Numbered from the stretch's first letter, positions 53,248 through 63,303 are shown. The stretch is DNA of 64,000 nucleotides from Paraurantiacibacter namhicola (GCF_001687545.1 NZ_CP016545.1:2403001-2467000); one strand, 5' to 3'. Made by a program: numbers and translations. Notes: generated by a model from the letters alone, not told the origin.

Positions 53248-54528
53248 ATGCACGACCTCCGCTATATCCGCGAAAATCCGCACGATTTCGACGCCGCCCT
53301 CGCCCGCCGCGGGCTTGCCCCGATCAGCGCCACCATCCTGGAGCTGGACGAGAAACGCCGCGCCCTGACCACGCAGGCGCAGGAAGCGCAGGCGCGCCGG
53401 AACGAGGCATCCAAGGCCATCGGCAAGGCGATGGGCCAGGGCGACGCGGAAACGGCAGAGGCGCTGAAGGCCGAAGTCGCCGAGCTGAAAACCACACTGC
53501 CCGAGCTGGAAGAACAGGGCCGCATCGTTGGCGGCGAGCTGGACGGCCTGCTCGCCACCATACCCAACCTTCCCGCCGACGACGTGCCTCACGGAACAGA
53601 CGAGAGTGACAATGTAGAAGTCTCGGTCTGGGGCGAGAAGCGCAGCTTCGATTTCACCCCGCAGGAGCACGCCGATCTCGGCCCCGCACTCGGCATGGAT
53701 TTCGAAACCGGCACGAAGCTGTCCGGTGCGCGCTTCACATTCCTGCGCGGCGACATGGCCCGCCTGCACCGCGCGCTTGCCCAATTCATGCTGGACACGC
53801 AGACGCGGCAGAACGGCTACACCGAATGCAACCCGCCCGTGCTGGTTAATGACGAGGCGATGTACGGCACGGACAAATTGCCGAAGTTCGCGGAGGACAG
53901 CTTCCGCACCACGGACGATCGCTGGCTGATTCCCACCTCGGAAGTCAGCCTCACCGCCTCCGTCGCAGGCGAAATCCTGCCCGACCTCTCCCAGTCCATG
54001 CGCCTCACCGCCCACACGCTCTGCTTCCGCAGCGAAGCGGGCGCGGCCGGCAAGGATACGCGCGGCTTCATCCGCCAGCACCAGTTCGAAAAGGTGGAGC
54101 TGGTCAGCATCTGCCGCCCGGAAGATTCCGACGCCGAACACGAGCGCATGACGGGCTGCGCGGAAGGCATTTTGCAGGCGCTCGACCTGCCTTATCGCAA
54201 GGTGCTGCTGTGCACCGGCGACATGGGCTTCGGCGCGCGCAAGACATACGATCTGGAGGTCTGGCTGCCCGGACAGGGTGCTTACCGCGAGATCAGCTCC
54301 TGCTCCAACACCGGCGCATTTCAGGCCCGGCGCATGAATGCCCGTTATCGCGCTGAAGGCGCCAAGAAGCCGGAATTCGTTCACACGCTGAACGGATCGG
54401 GCCTTGCCGTGGGCCGCACGCTGGTGGCGGTGCTGGAAAATTACCAGCAGGCCGATGGAACCGTGAACGTGCCCGAAGCGCTGAAGCCTTATATGGGCGG
54501 TATCGAAAAGCTGGAACCGCATCGCTGA
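53248..54528 (+). CDS. serS: Seryl-tRNA synthetase
   Basis: 426 residues, the normal length. An N-terminal tRNA-binding coiled-coil arm (residues about 28-100) is followed by the class II catalytic core. Motif 2 is [20 protein letters not shown], the serine/adenylate loop region [19 protein letters not shown] follows, and motif 3 is [20 protein letters not shown]. It charges tRNA-Ser, and tRNA-Sec where present. It is the first gene of a serS-surE-LysM/M23 series with overlapping starts. Confidence 0.97.
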   Translation: MHDLRYIRENPHDFDAALARRGLAPISATILELDEKRRALTTQAQEAQARRNEASKAIGKAMGQGDAETAEALKAEVAELKTTLPELEEQGRIVGGELDGLLATIPNLPADDVPHGTDESDNVEVSVWGEKRSFDFTPQEHADLGPALGMDFETGTKLSGARFTFLRGDMARLHRALAQFMLDTQTRQNGYTECNPPVLVNDEAMYGTDKLPKFAEDSFRTTDDRWLIPTSEVSLTASVAGEILPDLSQSMRLTAHTLCFRSEAGAAGKDTRGFIRQHQFEKVELVSICRPEDSDAEHERMTGCAEGILQALDLPYRKVLLCTGDMGFGARKTYDLEVWLPGQGAYREISSCSNTGAFQARRMNARYRAEGAKKPEFVHTLNGSGLAVGRTLVAVLENYQQADGTVNVPEALKPYMGGIEKLEPHR

Positions 54529-55298
54529 TGCGCATCCTCCTCACCAATGATGACGGCATCCATGCGCCGGGCCTCGCGCTGCTGGAGGAGATCGCGCGCG
54601 AGTTTTCGGACGATGTGTGGACCTGCGCCCCGGCCGAGGAGCAATCGGGCGCGGGCCATTCGCTGACGCTGCACAGCCCGGTGCGGCTGCGCAAGCATGG
54701 CGACCAGCGCTATGCCGTCACCGGCACGCCCAGCGACGCGGTGAACCTGGCCATGCGCAAATTCTTCACCGAGACAAAGCCAGACCTGGTCCTGTCCGGC
54801 ATCAACCACGGCGAGAACCTGGCCGACGACATCACATATTCCGGAACGGCCTCTGCCGCGATGGAAGCGGCGCTGGCCGGCGTGCCCGCCATCGCGATGA
54901 GCCAGGCGCTGCGCGAGAGCGGACTGGGTTTCGACGCCGCCAAGGGCTGGGCGGTGCGCGTGCTGCAGAAGCTGATCGACGTGCGGATGGCCCGGCGCTC
55001 GCTGGTCAATGTCAATTTCCCCGCCTGCGCCACTGCGGACGTCCGCGGAATACGGGTGACACGGCAGGGTTTTCACGATTATGCTCGCGGTTCGCTGGTG
55101 GAGAGCAGCGATCCGCGCGGTCGGCCCTATTACTGGTTCGGCCTCTACGATGTGGAACACACGCTCGACCACGGGACGGATCTGGAAGCTGTCAACGAAG
55201 GCTATGTGAGCGTGACGCCCCTGCAACTGGACCTGACATTGCATTCCGCCATTGGCGATCTTGCGGAACGCTTCAGCGCCGAAGAGCCGGCCAGCTGA
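54528..55298 (+). CDS. surE: 5'/3'-nucleotidase SurE
   Basis: 256 residues. [20 protein letters not shown] carries the metal-binding Asp pair of SurE, and VLSGINHGENLADDITYSGT with TASAAMEAALAGVPAIAMSQ completes the active site. It removes phosphate from nucleoside monophosphates and short polyphosphates, especially under stress. The start overlaps the serS stop (TGATG), and its own stop overlaps the next start in the same way, a conserved alphaproteobacterial arrangement. Confidence 0.96.
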   Translation: MRILLTNDDGIHAPGLALLEEIAREFSDDVWTCAPAEEQSGAGHSLTLHSPVRLRKHGDQRYAVTGTPSDAVNLAMRKFFTETKPDLVLSGINHGENLADDITYSGTASAAMEAALAGVPAIAMSQALRESGLGFDAAKGWAVRVLQKLIDVRMARRSLVNVNFPACATADVRGIRVTRQGFHDYARGSLVESSDPRGRPYYWFGLYDVEHTLDHGTDLEAVNEGYVSVTPLQLDLTLHSAIGDLAERFSAEEPAS

Positions 55299-56080
55299 TG
55301 CGCGCGCGGGTCGCCTTCATCGCACTGGCCGCGCTCGCGCTGGTCGCTGCGGGCGATCCGAAAACCGAAACCGTGCATGTGGTGGAAGATGGCGAGACGC
55401 TGAAAGGCATCGCCAACCGTGCAGGCGTGCCGCTGTCGATCATTGCCGAGGCCAATGGCCTGGCCGAACCCTATGTGGTTAAGCGCGGCCAGAAACTGGT
55501 CATCCCGCGCCAGCGTTCCCACACCGTCAAACCGGGCGAGAGCCTGTCGCGCATTGCGGAGCGGTACGGCGTGCCGCAATCGCAGATCGCGCTTGCCAAC
55601 GGCATCGACAATCCCGGCACCATCCGCAGCGGGCAGCGCCTGATCATCCCCGCCGTCATGCCGGAACGCGCCGCGCGCGCAGCCACCACGCCAACCACGC
55701 CCTATTTCCGCCGTCCGCATGACGGCAAGGTCCTGCTGGGCTGGGCGCGCCGAGCCGATGGCGGCGGGCACGAAGGCGTGGATTTCGCAGTCAATGCCGG
55801 CGACATGGTGCGCGCATCGGCCAGCGGCACGGTGTTGTTTGCCGGCGCAGAGCCCAAGCGCTTCGGCCAGCTCGTCATCATCGATCACGGCAATGGCTGG
55901 CAGACGCGCTATGGCCACCTGGCCCGCGTTACCGTGGCCACTGGCGATCCGGTGAAGGCAGGAGAGCGCATCGGCATCGGCGGGCAAGGCGGCGTCGCCA
56001 CCCGCCCTGAACTGCATTTCGAAATCCGCCGCAACGGCACGCCGGTCAATCCCGCGCCGCGCCTGAGGCTGGCCGACTGA
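55298..56080 (+). CDS. LysM-M23 peptidoglycan-binding endopeptidase (NlpD-like)
   Basis: 260 residues. A signal peptide (VAFIALAALALVAAG) is followed by two LysM repeats (VHVVEDGETLKGIANRAGVP, then HTVKPGESLSRIAERYGVPQ) that bind the glycan. The C-terminal LytM/M23 domain has GHEGVDFAVNAG with the H-x-x-x-D zinc pair, TRYGHLARV, and RPELHFEIRRNG with the catalytic/zinc His. All ligands are present, so it should be active as an endopeptidase, unlike some NlpD relatives that only activate amidases. The start overlaps the surE stop. It is encoded in tandem with the channel gene that follows after three bases. Confidence 0.93.
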   Translation: MRARVAFIALAALALVAAGDPKTETVHVVEDGETLKGIANRAGVPLSIIAEANGLAEPYVVKRGQKLVIPRQRSHTVKPGESLSRIAERYGVPQSQIALANGIDNPGTIRSGQRLIIPAVMPERAARAATTPTTPYFRRPHDGKVLLGWARRADGGGHEGVDFAVNAGDMVRASASGTVLFAGAEPKRFGQLVIIDHGNGWQTRYGHLARVTVATGDPVKAGERIGIGGQGGVATRPELHFEIRRNGTPVNPAPRLRLAD

Positions 56081-56083
56081 TCC

Positions 56084-57166
56084 ATGGCACGATCGCACCG
56101 CCCGGCGGAAATCCAGGACCAGCTGAAGGAGCGTAATTTCTCGCCCCTGCGCCGCGCCGTGAAGGTCCCCGTCTGGGCGGACCTTGGTGGCCGCATCTTC
56201 GCCGCCCTGTTCCTGGTATTCATCGTGGTGATGATCCACTGGTGGGACCGCGGCGGGCTGGTCGATAATCTCGATGGCGATGTCAGCTTCCTCGACGTCG
56301 TGTATTTCACCATGATATCCATCACCACGACCGGCTTTGGCGATATTGCGCCGATTTCGGACCGGGCGCGGCTGGTGGAGGCGCTGATCGTGACACCGAT
56401 CCGCTTCCTCGTATTCTTCATTTTCGTCGGCACCGCATACAATTTCATCATAAAGAGAAGCTGGGAGAAGTTTCGCATGGCCCGCATTCAGGAACAGCTG
56501 TCCGACCATGTGGTCGTGCTGGGCTTCGGCGTCTCCGGCTCCGAAGCCGTGGGCGAGTTGATCGAGCGCGGGACGGAGCCTAGCAATATCGTGGTGATGG
56601 ACAGCAGCGAGGAACGCCTCGCGGCCGCCGAAGCGATGGGCTGCAACGTCATCGAAGGCGATGCCACGCGCGACGAGAGCCTGATGGCGGTCCGCATCGG
56701 GCAGGCGCAGACGGTGCTGGTTTCCGCCGGGCGAGACGATGCCAGCATCCTAATCGTGCTCACCGTGCGCCACCTCGCGCCGCATGTCCCCATCAGCGTG
56801 GTGGTGCGCGCGGCGGACAATGAAATCCTGGCCCGGCAGGCGGGCGCCAACAATGTCATCAACCCGGTGCGCTTCACCGGCCTTCTGCTGGCTGGCAGCG
56901 CGCAGGGTGCGCATATCGCGGATTACCTGGGCGACCTCGCCTCCATCACCGGGCGCGTGCAGCTGGTGGAGCGGCCCGTGCTGCCCGAGGAAATCGGAAA
57001 GCCGCTTTCGGAACTCGTGACCGGCGGACGCGGCCTGCGCATTTATCGCAATGGCGGTGCGTGCGGCTTCTGGGAGAACGAGGCAGGCGCGCTGCAGGCA
57101 GGCGACATCGTGGTGGAAATCCGCCCGACCGATGCAGAGGGCGTGGAGGGCGAATTCGTTACCTGA
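56084..57166 (+). CDS. Two-TM potassium channel with RCK/TrkA-N domain
   Basis: 360 residues. Two membrane helices (about 35-58 and 95-120) flank the pore loop VYFTMISITTTGFGDIAPIS, with the filter TTGFGD in place of TVGYG. The cytoplasmic RCK part starts DHVVVLGFGVSGSEAVGELI (Rossmann G-x-G-x-x-G) and ends with a TrkA-C-like segment (GDIVVEIRP). It conducts K+ and is gated by ligand binding to the RCK ring. It lies three bases downstream of the LysM/M23 gene, so it may belong to the serS transcript. Confidence 0.9.
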   Translation: MARSHRPAEIQDQLKERNFSPLRRAVKVPVWADLGGRIFAALFLVFIVVMIHWWDRGGLVDNLDGDVSFLDVVYFTMISITTTGFGDIAPISDRARLVEALIVTPIRFLVFFIFVGTAYNFIIKRSWEKFRMARIQEQLSDHVVVLGFGVSGSEAVGELIERGTEPSNIVVMDSSEERLAAAEAMGCNVIEGDATRDESLMAVRIGQAQTVLVSAGRDDASILIVLTVRHLAPHVPISVVVRAADNEILARQAGANNVINPVRFTGLLLAGSAQGAHIADYLGDLASITGRVQLVERPVLPEEIGKPLSELVTGGRGLRIYRNGGACGFWENEAGALQAGDIVVEIRPTDAEGVEGEFVT

Positions 57167-57188
57167 CGGATCGCCCCCCCTTTCAGTC

Positions 57189-57587
57189 TCAGTCCATCAG
57201 CGCGTAAACCGCGCCCATCGCCGCCATGCCGACAATGAAATGCCCCGCGTCGATCGCGAACAGCTTCCCGCTGCGCCGCTGGTAAAGGTAATTGATGCCG
57301 ATGGCCGGGGCCATCAGCGTGGCGCCATAGCCGATGGCGATCATCATCTTGCCGCGGTCGCTGGGGTTCGTCATCGCGAACTGGTGTGCCAGCATCGTGC
57401 TGATCAGCAGTTCGAACAGGAAGCAGAGCCCGAAGATCAGCGGCATGTTGGCATTGCCGATCGTCTCGTCGCTCAGGCCCACTTCGCGTTGCCACGCCTT
57501 GCCGAACAGTACGGAATACCAGATCGCGCCCACGGCAAAGAATGCCACCGCGCCCAGGATGATGGTAAGCAGGCTGATATCGCCCAT
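57189..57587 (-). CDS. DUF1761 membrane protein
   Basis: 132 residues from MGDISLLTIILGAVAFFAVG, with AGGGGAATTTGTC upstream; the frame is open six codons earlier. Four membrane segments and the typical DUF1761 opening GAIWYSVLFGKAWQREVGLS with WYS-x-LF. Function unknown. It converges with the channel gene 20 bases away and is divergent from rimO. Confidence 0.88.
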   Translation of the reverse strand: MGDISLLTIILGAVAFFAVGAIWYSVLFGKAWQREVGLSDETIGNANMPLIFGLCFLFELLISTMLAHQFAMTNPSDRGKMMIAIGYGATLMAPAIGINYLYQRRSGKLFAIDAGHFIVGMAAMGAVYALMD

Positions 57588-57663
57588 GACAAATTCCCCT
57601 CTCAAGCGGCCCTCACGCCGGACCTAGCGCAAAGCTGCGCGCAGGTGTAGGGGCGCGGCCATC

Positions 57664-59046
57664 ATGCAAACCAGCATTCCTGATCCCAAGCGCATCGGCA
57701 TGGTCAGCCTCGGCTGCCCCAAAGCGCTGGTCGATTCCGAACGGATCCTGACGCGCCTGCGCGCCGATGGCTATTCCATGTCGCCCGATTACGACGGCGC
57801 GGACGTGGTGATCGTAAACACCTGCGGTTTCCTCGACAGCGCAAAGGAAGAAAGTCTGGCCGCCATCGGCGAGGCGATTGCCGAGAACGGCCGCGTGATC
57901 GTGACCGGCTGCATGGGCGAGGACGCGGACACGATCCGCGCCGCCCATCCGCAGGTGCTGGCCGTGACCGGCGCGCACCAATACGAGCAGGTGGTGGAAG
58001 CGGTGCACGAAGCCGCCCCGCCCGCGCAGGGCCCCTTCGTGGACCTGATCCCGCAGCCGTCGGAAGCCGACATCAAGCTGACGCCGCGGCATTACAGCTA
58101 TCTGAAGATTTCCGAAGGCTGCAACCACTCCTGCGCTTTCTGCATCATCCCGGACCTGCGCGGGAAGCTCGCCAGCCGCCGGGTGGATGCCGTTCTGCTG
58201 GAGGCGCAGAAGCTCGTCGCCGCCGGCACGAAGGAACTGCTGGTGATTAGCCAGGATACCTCGGCCTATGGTGTCGACACCCGGCACGAGGCGCGCGAAT
58301 GGCCGCGCGGATCGGGCGAACAGATGCGCGCGCACATGACCGACCTCGCCCGCGCACTGGGGCAGCTGGACACAGGCGACGGTACACCGCCTTGGGTGCG
58401 GCTGCACTACGTCTATCCCTACCCGCACGTGGACCAGGTCATCCCGCTGATGGCCGAGGGACTGCTGACGCCCTACCTCGATATTCCCTTCCAGCACGCC
58501 GCCCCGTCCGTGCTGAAGCGCATGAAGCGCCCGGCGAACGAGGCCAAGGTGCTGGAGCGGCTGAAGTCCTGGCGCGAAATCTGCCCGGACATCGCCATCC
58601 GCTCCAGCTTCGTGGTCGGTTTCCCGGGCGAGACGGAGGACGACTTCGCTTACCTGCTGGACTGGCTGGAAGAGGCGCAGCTGGACCGCGTCGGCGCATT
58701 CCGTTTCGAGCCGGTCGAAGGCGCGCAGGCCAATGCCCTGCCCGACCACGTTCCCGAAGAGCTGAAGGAAGAACGCTTCGCCCGCGTCATGGAACTGACC
58801 GAGAAGATCAGCGCCGCAAAGCTCTCCGCCAAAGTCGGCCGCACCCTGCCAGTGATCATCGACGAAGTGGGCGAGGCGGACGAGGACGGCGACATCGGCG
58901 CAACCGGCCGCAGCCAGGCGGACGCCCCGGAAATCGACGGTGCGGTTTACCTGCGCGACGTCCCCGCGTCACTGAAGGCAGGCGACATCGTGAACGTGAC
59001 CGTAGAGGATTCCGACGCGCACGACCTGTTCGGCGTCATCGCCTGA
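57664..59046 (+). CDS. rimO: Ribosomal protein S12 methylthiotransferase RimO
   Basis: 460 residues. The N-terminal UPF0004 domain has three cluster cysteines ([33 protein letters not shown]). The radical SAM core has [20 protein letters not shown] with the C-x3-C-x2-C motif. A C-terminal TRAM domain follows ([20 protein letters not shown] onward). DSERILTRL and the length distinguish RimO from MiaB. It adds a methylthio group to an Asp of ribosomal protein S12. Confidence 0.95.
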   Translation: MQTSIPDPKRIGMVSLGCPKALVDSERILTRLRADGYSMSPDYDGADVVIVNTCGFLDSAKEESLAAIGEAIAENGRVIVTGCMGEDADTIRAAHPQVLAVTGAHQYEQVVEAVHEAAPPAQGPFVDLIPQPSEADIKLTPRHYSYLKISEGCNHSCAFCIIPDLRGKLASRRVDAVLLEAQKLVAAGTKELLVISQDTSAYGVDTRHEAREWPRGSGEQMRAHMTDLARALGQLDTGDGTPPWVRLHYVYPYPHVDQVIPLMAEGLLTPYLDIPFQHAAPSVLKRMKRPANEAKVLERLKSWREICPDIAIRSSFVVGFPGETEDDFAYLLDWLEEAQLDRVGAFRFEPVEGAQANALPDHVPEELKEERFARVMELTEKISAAKLSAKVGRTLPVIIDEVGEADEDGDIGATGRSQADAPEIDGAVYLRDVPASLKAGDIVNVTVEDSDAHDLFGVIA

Positions 59047-59059
59047 CGGCAGGCCTTCG

Positions 59060-60793
59060 CTAGTCCCCGGCTGCCGCCATGGCGGACAGTTTGGCAAAGA
59101 TGCGCGCCGGCTGCTGGAACAGGCTGAAGCCGCCCGTGTCTACCAGCGGACCTACCGGTTCGAAGCCAAGCTGCCGGCAGAAGCGGATCTGCTGGTCGGG
59201 GGCGTGCACGGCGTCCTGCGCACCGATGATAACACGGACAGGCTTGTCATGGCCTTCCAGCCAGTCGCCCCAGTCCTGCGCCTGCACCAATATCGCATGG
59301 GCAAGCGCGCGCCCTGCACGGTCCGGCCGGTTATGGATCGCCTTGCGCACTACTGCGCCGACATCGGGCCGCCGCAGCGTCTCGCGGTCGACCGGGCTGT
59401 CCACCAGCAGGCGGTCGAAATAGCGATAGGCTTCGCCGCGCATGCCCAGCCTGACGACAGCGCGCACCACCAGGTCCATTGCTGCAGGGGCCCGGCGCCC
59501 CACCACCAGCGGTGCACGCCAGATGGGGTTGACCTTGTCCTCCCCGCCAAAACGCGAAAGTGGCGGCGCAAAACCGCACAGGACCAGGCCGAAAAAGCGC
59601 GTCGGAAAAGCCTTTAGCGTGGCCAGGCCGTAAGCGCCTGAGACGCTTGCCGCGAGCATGGGCGCCTGCCCTATTCCGAGCGCGTCCATGAAGAGCGGCA
59701 ATTTGTCGACGAAGCGCCTGATGGTCAGCAGCGGTTTCCCGGCGGCGACTTCATCAGAATAGAAGGGCATCCATGGCACGAACAGCTCCAGCCCTGCATC
59801 GGCTGCTGCCCGCTCCATGGCCGGTGTAGCAAAAGGCCCCTCTATCGCACCGTGCAGCAGGATGACCGGCTGCCCGCCGCGCTTGCCGTATCTTTCGAAA
59901 GCCATGTGCGTGCCATCGGCGAGCTTGGCGACATGGCTGGCCGTGGATGCTTCCGGCAATTTGCCATGCAGTTGCCGGATTTCGAGCGACTTCACATAAC
60001 CTGCATAAAGCGAGACAAGCTCCGCCTGCGACCCAATGGCCAGCTTGCGGAACACCGCCTTCATCTGGTTGCGCGCCGTGCCCAGTGCACGTCCACGATC
60101 CGCCGCGAAATCACGCAGCGAGCGGCCATCCACGACATAGCCGATCAGCTCGCTCTCGGTGGCGGTAAGCCCCGTGGCCTCGGCAAAGGCCGCGCCATCC
60201 TGCGGGTTCCACTTCAGGCCGATCGGGAAGAGGTCGAACTGCGGCGTGCCATCCCGCACGACCGAAGATACGATGGTCATCATGCCGCGCTCGTCATCCT
60301 CCCCGGCATGCAGGCGCAGGTAAGCAAAACCGTCGGCGGCCGACGTTTCCAGTGCCGCGGCCAGCCTCTTTCGCGCGCCGCCTTCCATACCCAATACGGC
60401 GGCAGGCAGCGGCGTTCCCGGGCGCACTTCGGCAGCGCCAAGCACGCCCTCGCGATGCCGGATGACCGTCCCGTCCCGGTCCAGCGAAACAATGGGCCTG
60501 GCAGCTGAGGTCCCAGCGCCACCGGCAGGCTCGCCGGTCTGTGGCACGAGTGCGAAACCGGAGAAATCGGCATCGGGTCCAAGGTGTACTTCGTCGAACA
60601 CGTCACCGGCCTGGCGAAGGTGCTGCTCCATATTTTCCACCGTGCCATCGGCCCTCAGCGAGGCGCGCTCCAGCATGCCCTGCAGGGCGAAAAGCCGCTC
60701 CGGATTGGCGACCACGGCATAGGCCGACCGGATCAGCGCGTCGGTGTCGTCAGATGGCTCGGTCAATGATCGGTTTCGCAATTTGGCCGGCAC
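59060..60793 (-). CDS. LuxR-type HTH protein fused to an alpha/beta-hydrolase fold (paralogue 1)
   Basis: 577 residues. An N-terminal region of about 200 residues (IRSAYAVVANPERLFALQGM) is followed by a LuxR-like HTH at about 206-266 (LTATESELIGYVVDGRSLRD, then RALGTARNQMKAVFRKLAIG). An alpha/beta-hydrolase domain covers 290-570. The nucleophile elbow is AASVSGAYG (Ser385) and the acid is in IIGAQDAVHAPD (Asp527). Where the catalytic His should be, the sequence reads DTGGFSLFQQP with Gly for His. A sensor role in place of hydrolysis is therefore likely. The apparent start is a GTG without a clear ribosome site. The next gene upstream is a paralogue. Confidence 0.8.
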   Translation of the reverse strand: MPAKLRNRSLTEPSDDTDALIRSAYAVVANPERLFALQGMLERASLRADGTVENMEQHLRQAGDVFDEVHLGPDADFSGFALVPQTGEPAGGAGTSAARPIVSLDRDGTVIRHREGVLGAAEVRPGTPLPAAVLGMEGGARKRLAAALETSAADGFAYLRLHAGEDDERGMMTIVSSVVRDGTPQFDLFPIGLKWNPQDGAAFAEATGLTATESELIGYVVDGRSLRDFAADRGRALGTARNQMKAVFRKLAIGSQAELVSLYAGYVKSLEIRQLHGKLPEASTASHVAKLADGTHMAFERYGKRGGQPVILLHGAIEGPFATPAMERAAADAGLELFVPWMPFYSDEVAAGKPLLTIRRFVDKLPLFMDALGIGQAPMLAASVSGAYGLATLKAFPTRFFGLVLCGFAPPLSRFGGEDKVNPIWRAPLVVGRRAPAAMDLVVRAVVRLGMRGEAYRYFDRLLVDSPVDRETLRRPDVGAVVRKAIHNRPDRAGRALAHAILVQAQDWGDWLEGHDKPVRVIIGAQDAVHAPDQQIRFCRQLGFEPVGPLVDTGGFSLFQQPARIFAKLSAMAAAGD

Positions 60794-60884
60794 GCCGCAG
60801 GGCGTTCTGGGGCCGGATGTGATATTGGAAAACGCCTTCTACAGCATTGGGAAAATTGCGAAAGTGGCTGGTCCATACTCGCCG

Positions 60885-62570
60885 TTATTGCGCTGCATCC
60901 CAGCGCGCCCTCGCCGTATCGAACACCAGCCGCGGGACTTGGTGGATCAACAGCGATCCGCAATTATCAAGCGGCCCGACCAGGTCGAAGCCGTAATCCT
61001 TGCAGAGCCGGCGCTGCGCCTCCGGCGGGGCGAGGCCATCTTGCGCGCCGCACACGAGGGTCGCCTTGCCACCAAGCCCTTCGCAAAAGGCGCTCCAGTC
61101 CCCGGCAGACAGCAGCGTCTGCTGCAGGGTCGCCTCATACCCATCCTGGAACGTGCGCTGCATTGTGCGGCGCATGACTTCCACCACTTCGGGGTCCTCC
61201 AGCACCGCCATGTCCGCCTCGCTCGATCCGTACAGGCTGCGAAAGAAGCCGGCCCCGCGGTCGCGCCGCATCATGCGGGCGGCAGCGGCGAAATACAGGC
61301 GCACGAAGGCGGGAGCCCTGCGCGCCAGGCGCATGGGAGCACGGTATCCCACGGCGAGGTGGCTGAGATCGCTCGCGGTCCTGATCGGGGTGACGGCGCC
61401 CGCCGCAACAAGCCCGCAAAAGCGCGCGCCGCCGCGCTGCATCAGGCGAAATCCATAGGGCGCAGAAACGCGCACACTCACGATGATGCAGCGCTCTACC
61501 CCCAGGGAATCGAGCAGATCTTCGGTCCGCGCGCAGAAATCTTCGACCGCGTCATGGCCGGATCCGGCATACTGCGTACCGGCATAGAACGGCAGCCAGG
61601 GGGCGATCACGCGGAAGCCGTTTGCCCTGACGGCCGCAAGCTGCCGCGGTGTCAGGTAAGCGCCATCTGCCGTGGCATGCAGGTACAGCAGCGGTATCCC
61701 ATCGGCCGGGCCGTGAGTCTCATAGGGCAGCGCCGCCCCGCCTGCCGTCGTGAAGACCTGTGCGGCAGGCATGGCCGGGGCAGGTCTGCGCCTCTCCTCT
61801 GCATCCAGGAAGCTGGCGTGGAAGCCGCCGTAAAGCGAAACAAGGTCGATCTGCGAGGCGATACCCAGCTTGCGCTGCAAGACCTTGAGCTGGTTGCGCG
61901 CCGTTCCCACCGATCGCCCGCGAGACTCGGCGAATTGCGTCAGGGTCAGGCCGTCCACGACGTAGCGGGCCAGCGTGGCCTCGGTCGGCGTCAGCTTCAT
62001 GACACTGGCGAACAGTTCGCCCACTCGCTCGTCCCAGCGCAGGCGGATCGGGCGCAGGCGAAAGCCGGGGCCGCTGTCGTCTTCGAAAAACTGGGCCAAG
62101 AAAAGGCTTCCAGCTTCGTTCATGCGTGAAGTGCGCAGGCGGACCATCATGGCCGTTCGCACAGGTTGCCCGCGCAGTCCGGCGTTGATGTCTTTCAAGG
62201 CCTGGCATGAGGCTTCCGATGCCCACTCCGGCAACGGCTCGCCGTCCGTCCAATCCCCCAGCCAGGAAGGCGCTTCGCCCATCACGCAGAGTTTCGGGCC
62301 GCGGCGGAGTATCGCGACCTCGCCCCCCTCGTCGCTCTGCCGGGCGGGGTCTTCTCCGGACCAGCCGCCAAAATCTTCCCCGATCGTATTGTCGACTTCG
62401 TCCAGCAGTCTGGTGACCTGGTCGAAATGTGCTTCCAGCCGGCCCGCGTCGGCATCGTCCAGCGTGCCAAGCTCCGATGCATCTTCCAAGAGGCCGACCA
62501 GCCGCTCGGGACGTCCAACAACCGCATATGCTGCGCGGATCAGGTCTTCCGTGATTGGACTGTCAGACAT
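60885..62570 (-). CDS. LuxR-type HTH protein fused to an alpha/beta-hydrolase fold (paralogue 2)
   Basis: 561 residues with the same three-part layout as its downstream neighbour: IRAAYAVVGRPERLVGLLED at the start, HTH at about 193-250 (LTPTEATLARYVVDGLTLTQ, then RSVGTARNQLKVLQRKLGIA), hydrolase fold at 275-555. The elbow is SVRVSAPYG (Ser369) and the acid is in VCGAQDGLAPPE (Asp511). The catalytic-His position reads NCGSLLIHQVP with Ser for the usual His after Gly. The two proteins are clearly paralogous but diverged, so tandem duplication is old. They probably read a small hydrophobic or ester-like signal and act on DNA through the HTH. Confidence 0.8.
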   Translation of the reverse strand: MSDSPITEDLIRAAYAVVGRPERLVGLLEDASELGTLDDADAGRLEAHFDQVTRLLDEVDNTIGEDFGGWSGEDPARQSDEGGEVAILRRGPKLCVMGEAPSWLGDWTDGEPLPEWASEASCQALKDINAGLRGQPVRTAMMVRLRTSRMNEAGSLFLAQFFEDDSGPGFRLRPIRLRWDERVGELFASVMKLTPTEATLARYVVDGLTLTQFAESRGRSVGTARNQLKVLQRKLGIASQIDLVSLYGGFHASFLDAEERRRPAPAMPAAQVFTTAGGAALPYETHGPADGIPLLYLHATADGAYLTPRQLAAVRANGFRVIAPWLPFYAGTQYAGSGHDAVEDFCARTEDLLDSLGVERCIIVSVRVSAPYGFRLMQRGGARFCGLVAAGAVTPIRTASDLSHLAVGYRAPMRLARRAPAFVRLYFAAAARMMRRDRGAGFFRSLYGSSEADMAVLEDPEVVEVMRRTMQRTFQDGYEATLQQTLLSAGDWSAFCEGLGGKATLVCGAQDGLAPPEAQRRLCKDYGFDLVGPLDNCGSLLIHQVPRLVFDTARARWDAAQ

Positions 62571-62630
62571 TGTATTGTGATGAGCGCGGACGGCAGGGGC
62601 ATCATTGACCCCTGCCGCCCTCTCGCGTGC

Positions 62631-62933
62631 TTACTTCACGCAGTACTTGCCCGAGGCCTTCAGGCCGGACGGGCAGGAGCCCGAGCGGACTTCGGCGTAA
62701 TCGTTCTTGCCGCCCAGGCAATAGCCGTTGGATGCCTTGAAGCCTGTGGGGCAGCTGCCGATCTTCACGATAGCGACGCTGCCATTGTTCGAAACGCAGT
62801 CGCTGCCTGAAGCCTTGAAGCCGGTGGGGCAGGAACCGTCGCGCGGCACTTCGGTGGAGGAGGACTGCGCCATGGCGACAGGTGCGGTGCCGACACACAG
62901 GGCGACGGCGGCGATGGCGGAAAACATACGCAT
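62631..62933 (-). CDS. Small exported protein with three cysteine repeats
   Basis: 100 residues. A signal peptide (MFSAIAAVALCVGTAPVAMA) precedes three repeats of about 24 residues, each with GSCPTGFKAS or GSCPSGLKAS followed by a second Cys (SDCVSN, GYCLGG, KYCVK). Each repeat thus has a Cys pair that could form a small disulfide loop. Two start codons (62933 or 62927) are possible. No known family was recognised. It lies about 60 bases downstream of the LuxR-hydrolase start region but on the same strand upstream of it, so co-transcription with the two sensors is possible. Confidence 0.7.
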   Translation of the reverse strand: MRMFSAIAAVALCVGTAPVAMAQSSSTEVPRDGSCPTGFKASGSDCVSNNGSVAIVKIGSCPTGFKASNGYCLGGKNDYAEVRSGSCPSGLKASGKYCVK

Positions 62934-63303
62934 GATGGAAATATCCTTCGATGATGGATGAAGCCGGTGGGTGGCGCGACATACCTGCCGTCGTTTGGGG
63001 TCGCTGGCTGGAATGCCGCGCCATAGGATCGAAGCCTGCCCCTTCACGGGGCAGGCACCGGGCATGGAGTCGGGAGCCAAAGCGTCCGAAATCGCGCTGC
63101 CAAAAATGCTGGCAGCTTCCTGTGGGACGCCGGCAATTGGCGCCCCGTCGGCAATCGAACTTCGCATTTGCTTAGACCCCCAAACGATCCTGCGGCCGGT
63201 TTAGTGGGGCGGATCAGCCGGGCGAATATCCCATATGGGCTATAAGGACCGATTTATTCTCTGGCCGCGCGAAACAAGCGCGCGGGCCGGGCGTATGCTT
63301 TGC
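62934..63303. other. Intergenic region with two hairpins
   Basis: About 370 bases between divergent genes. GCCTGCCCC-TTCAC-GGGGCAGGC (63034-63056) is a perfect 9-base-pair stem, and GCTGCCA-N7-TGGCAGC (63096-63116) is a second. Neither has a T tract, so they are not classical terminators. They could be regulatory sites or parts of a leader or RNA. No gene was seen. Confidence 0.4.
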
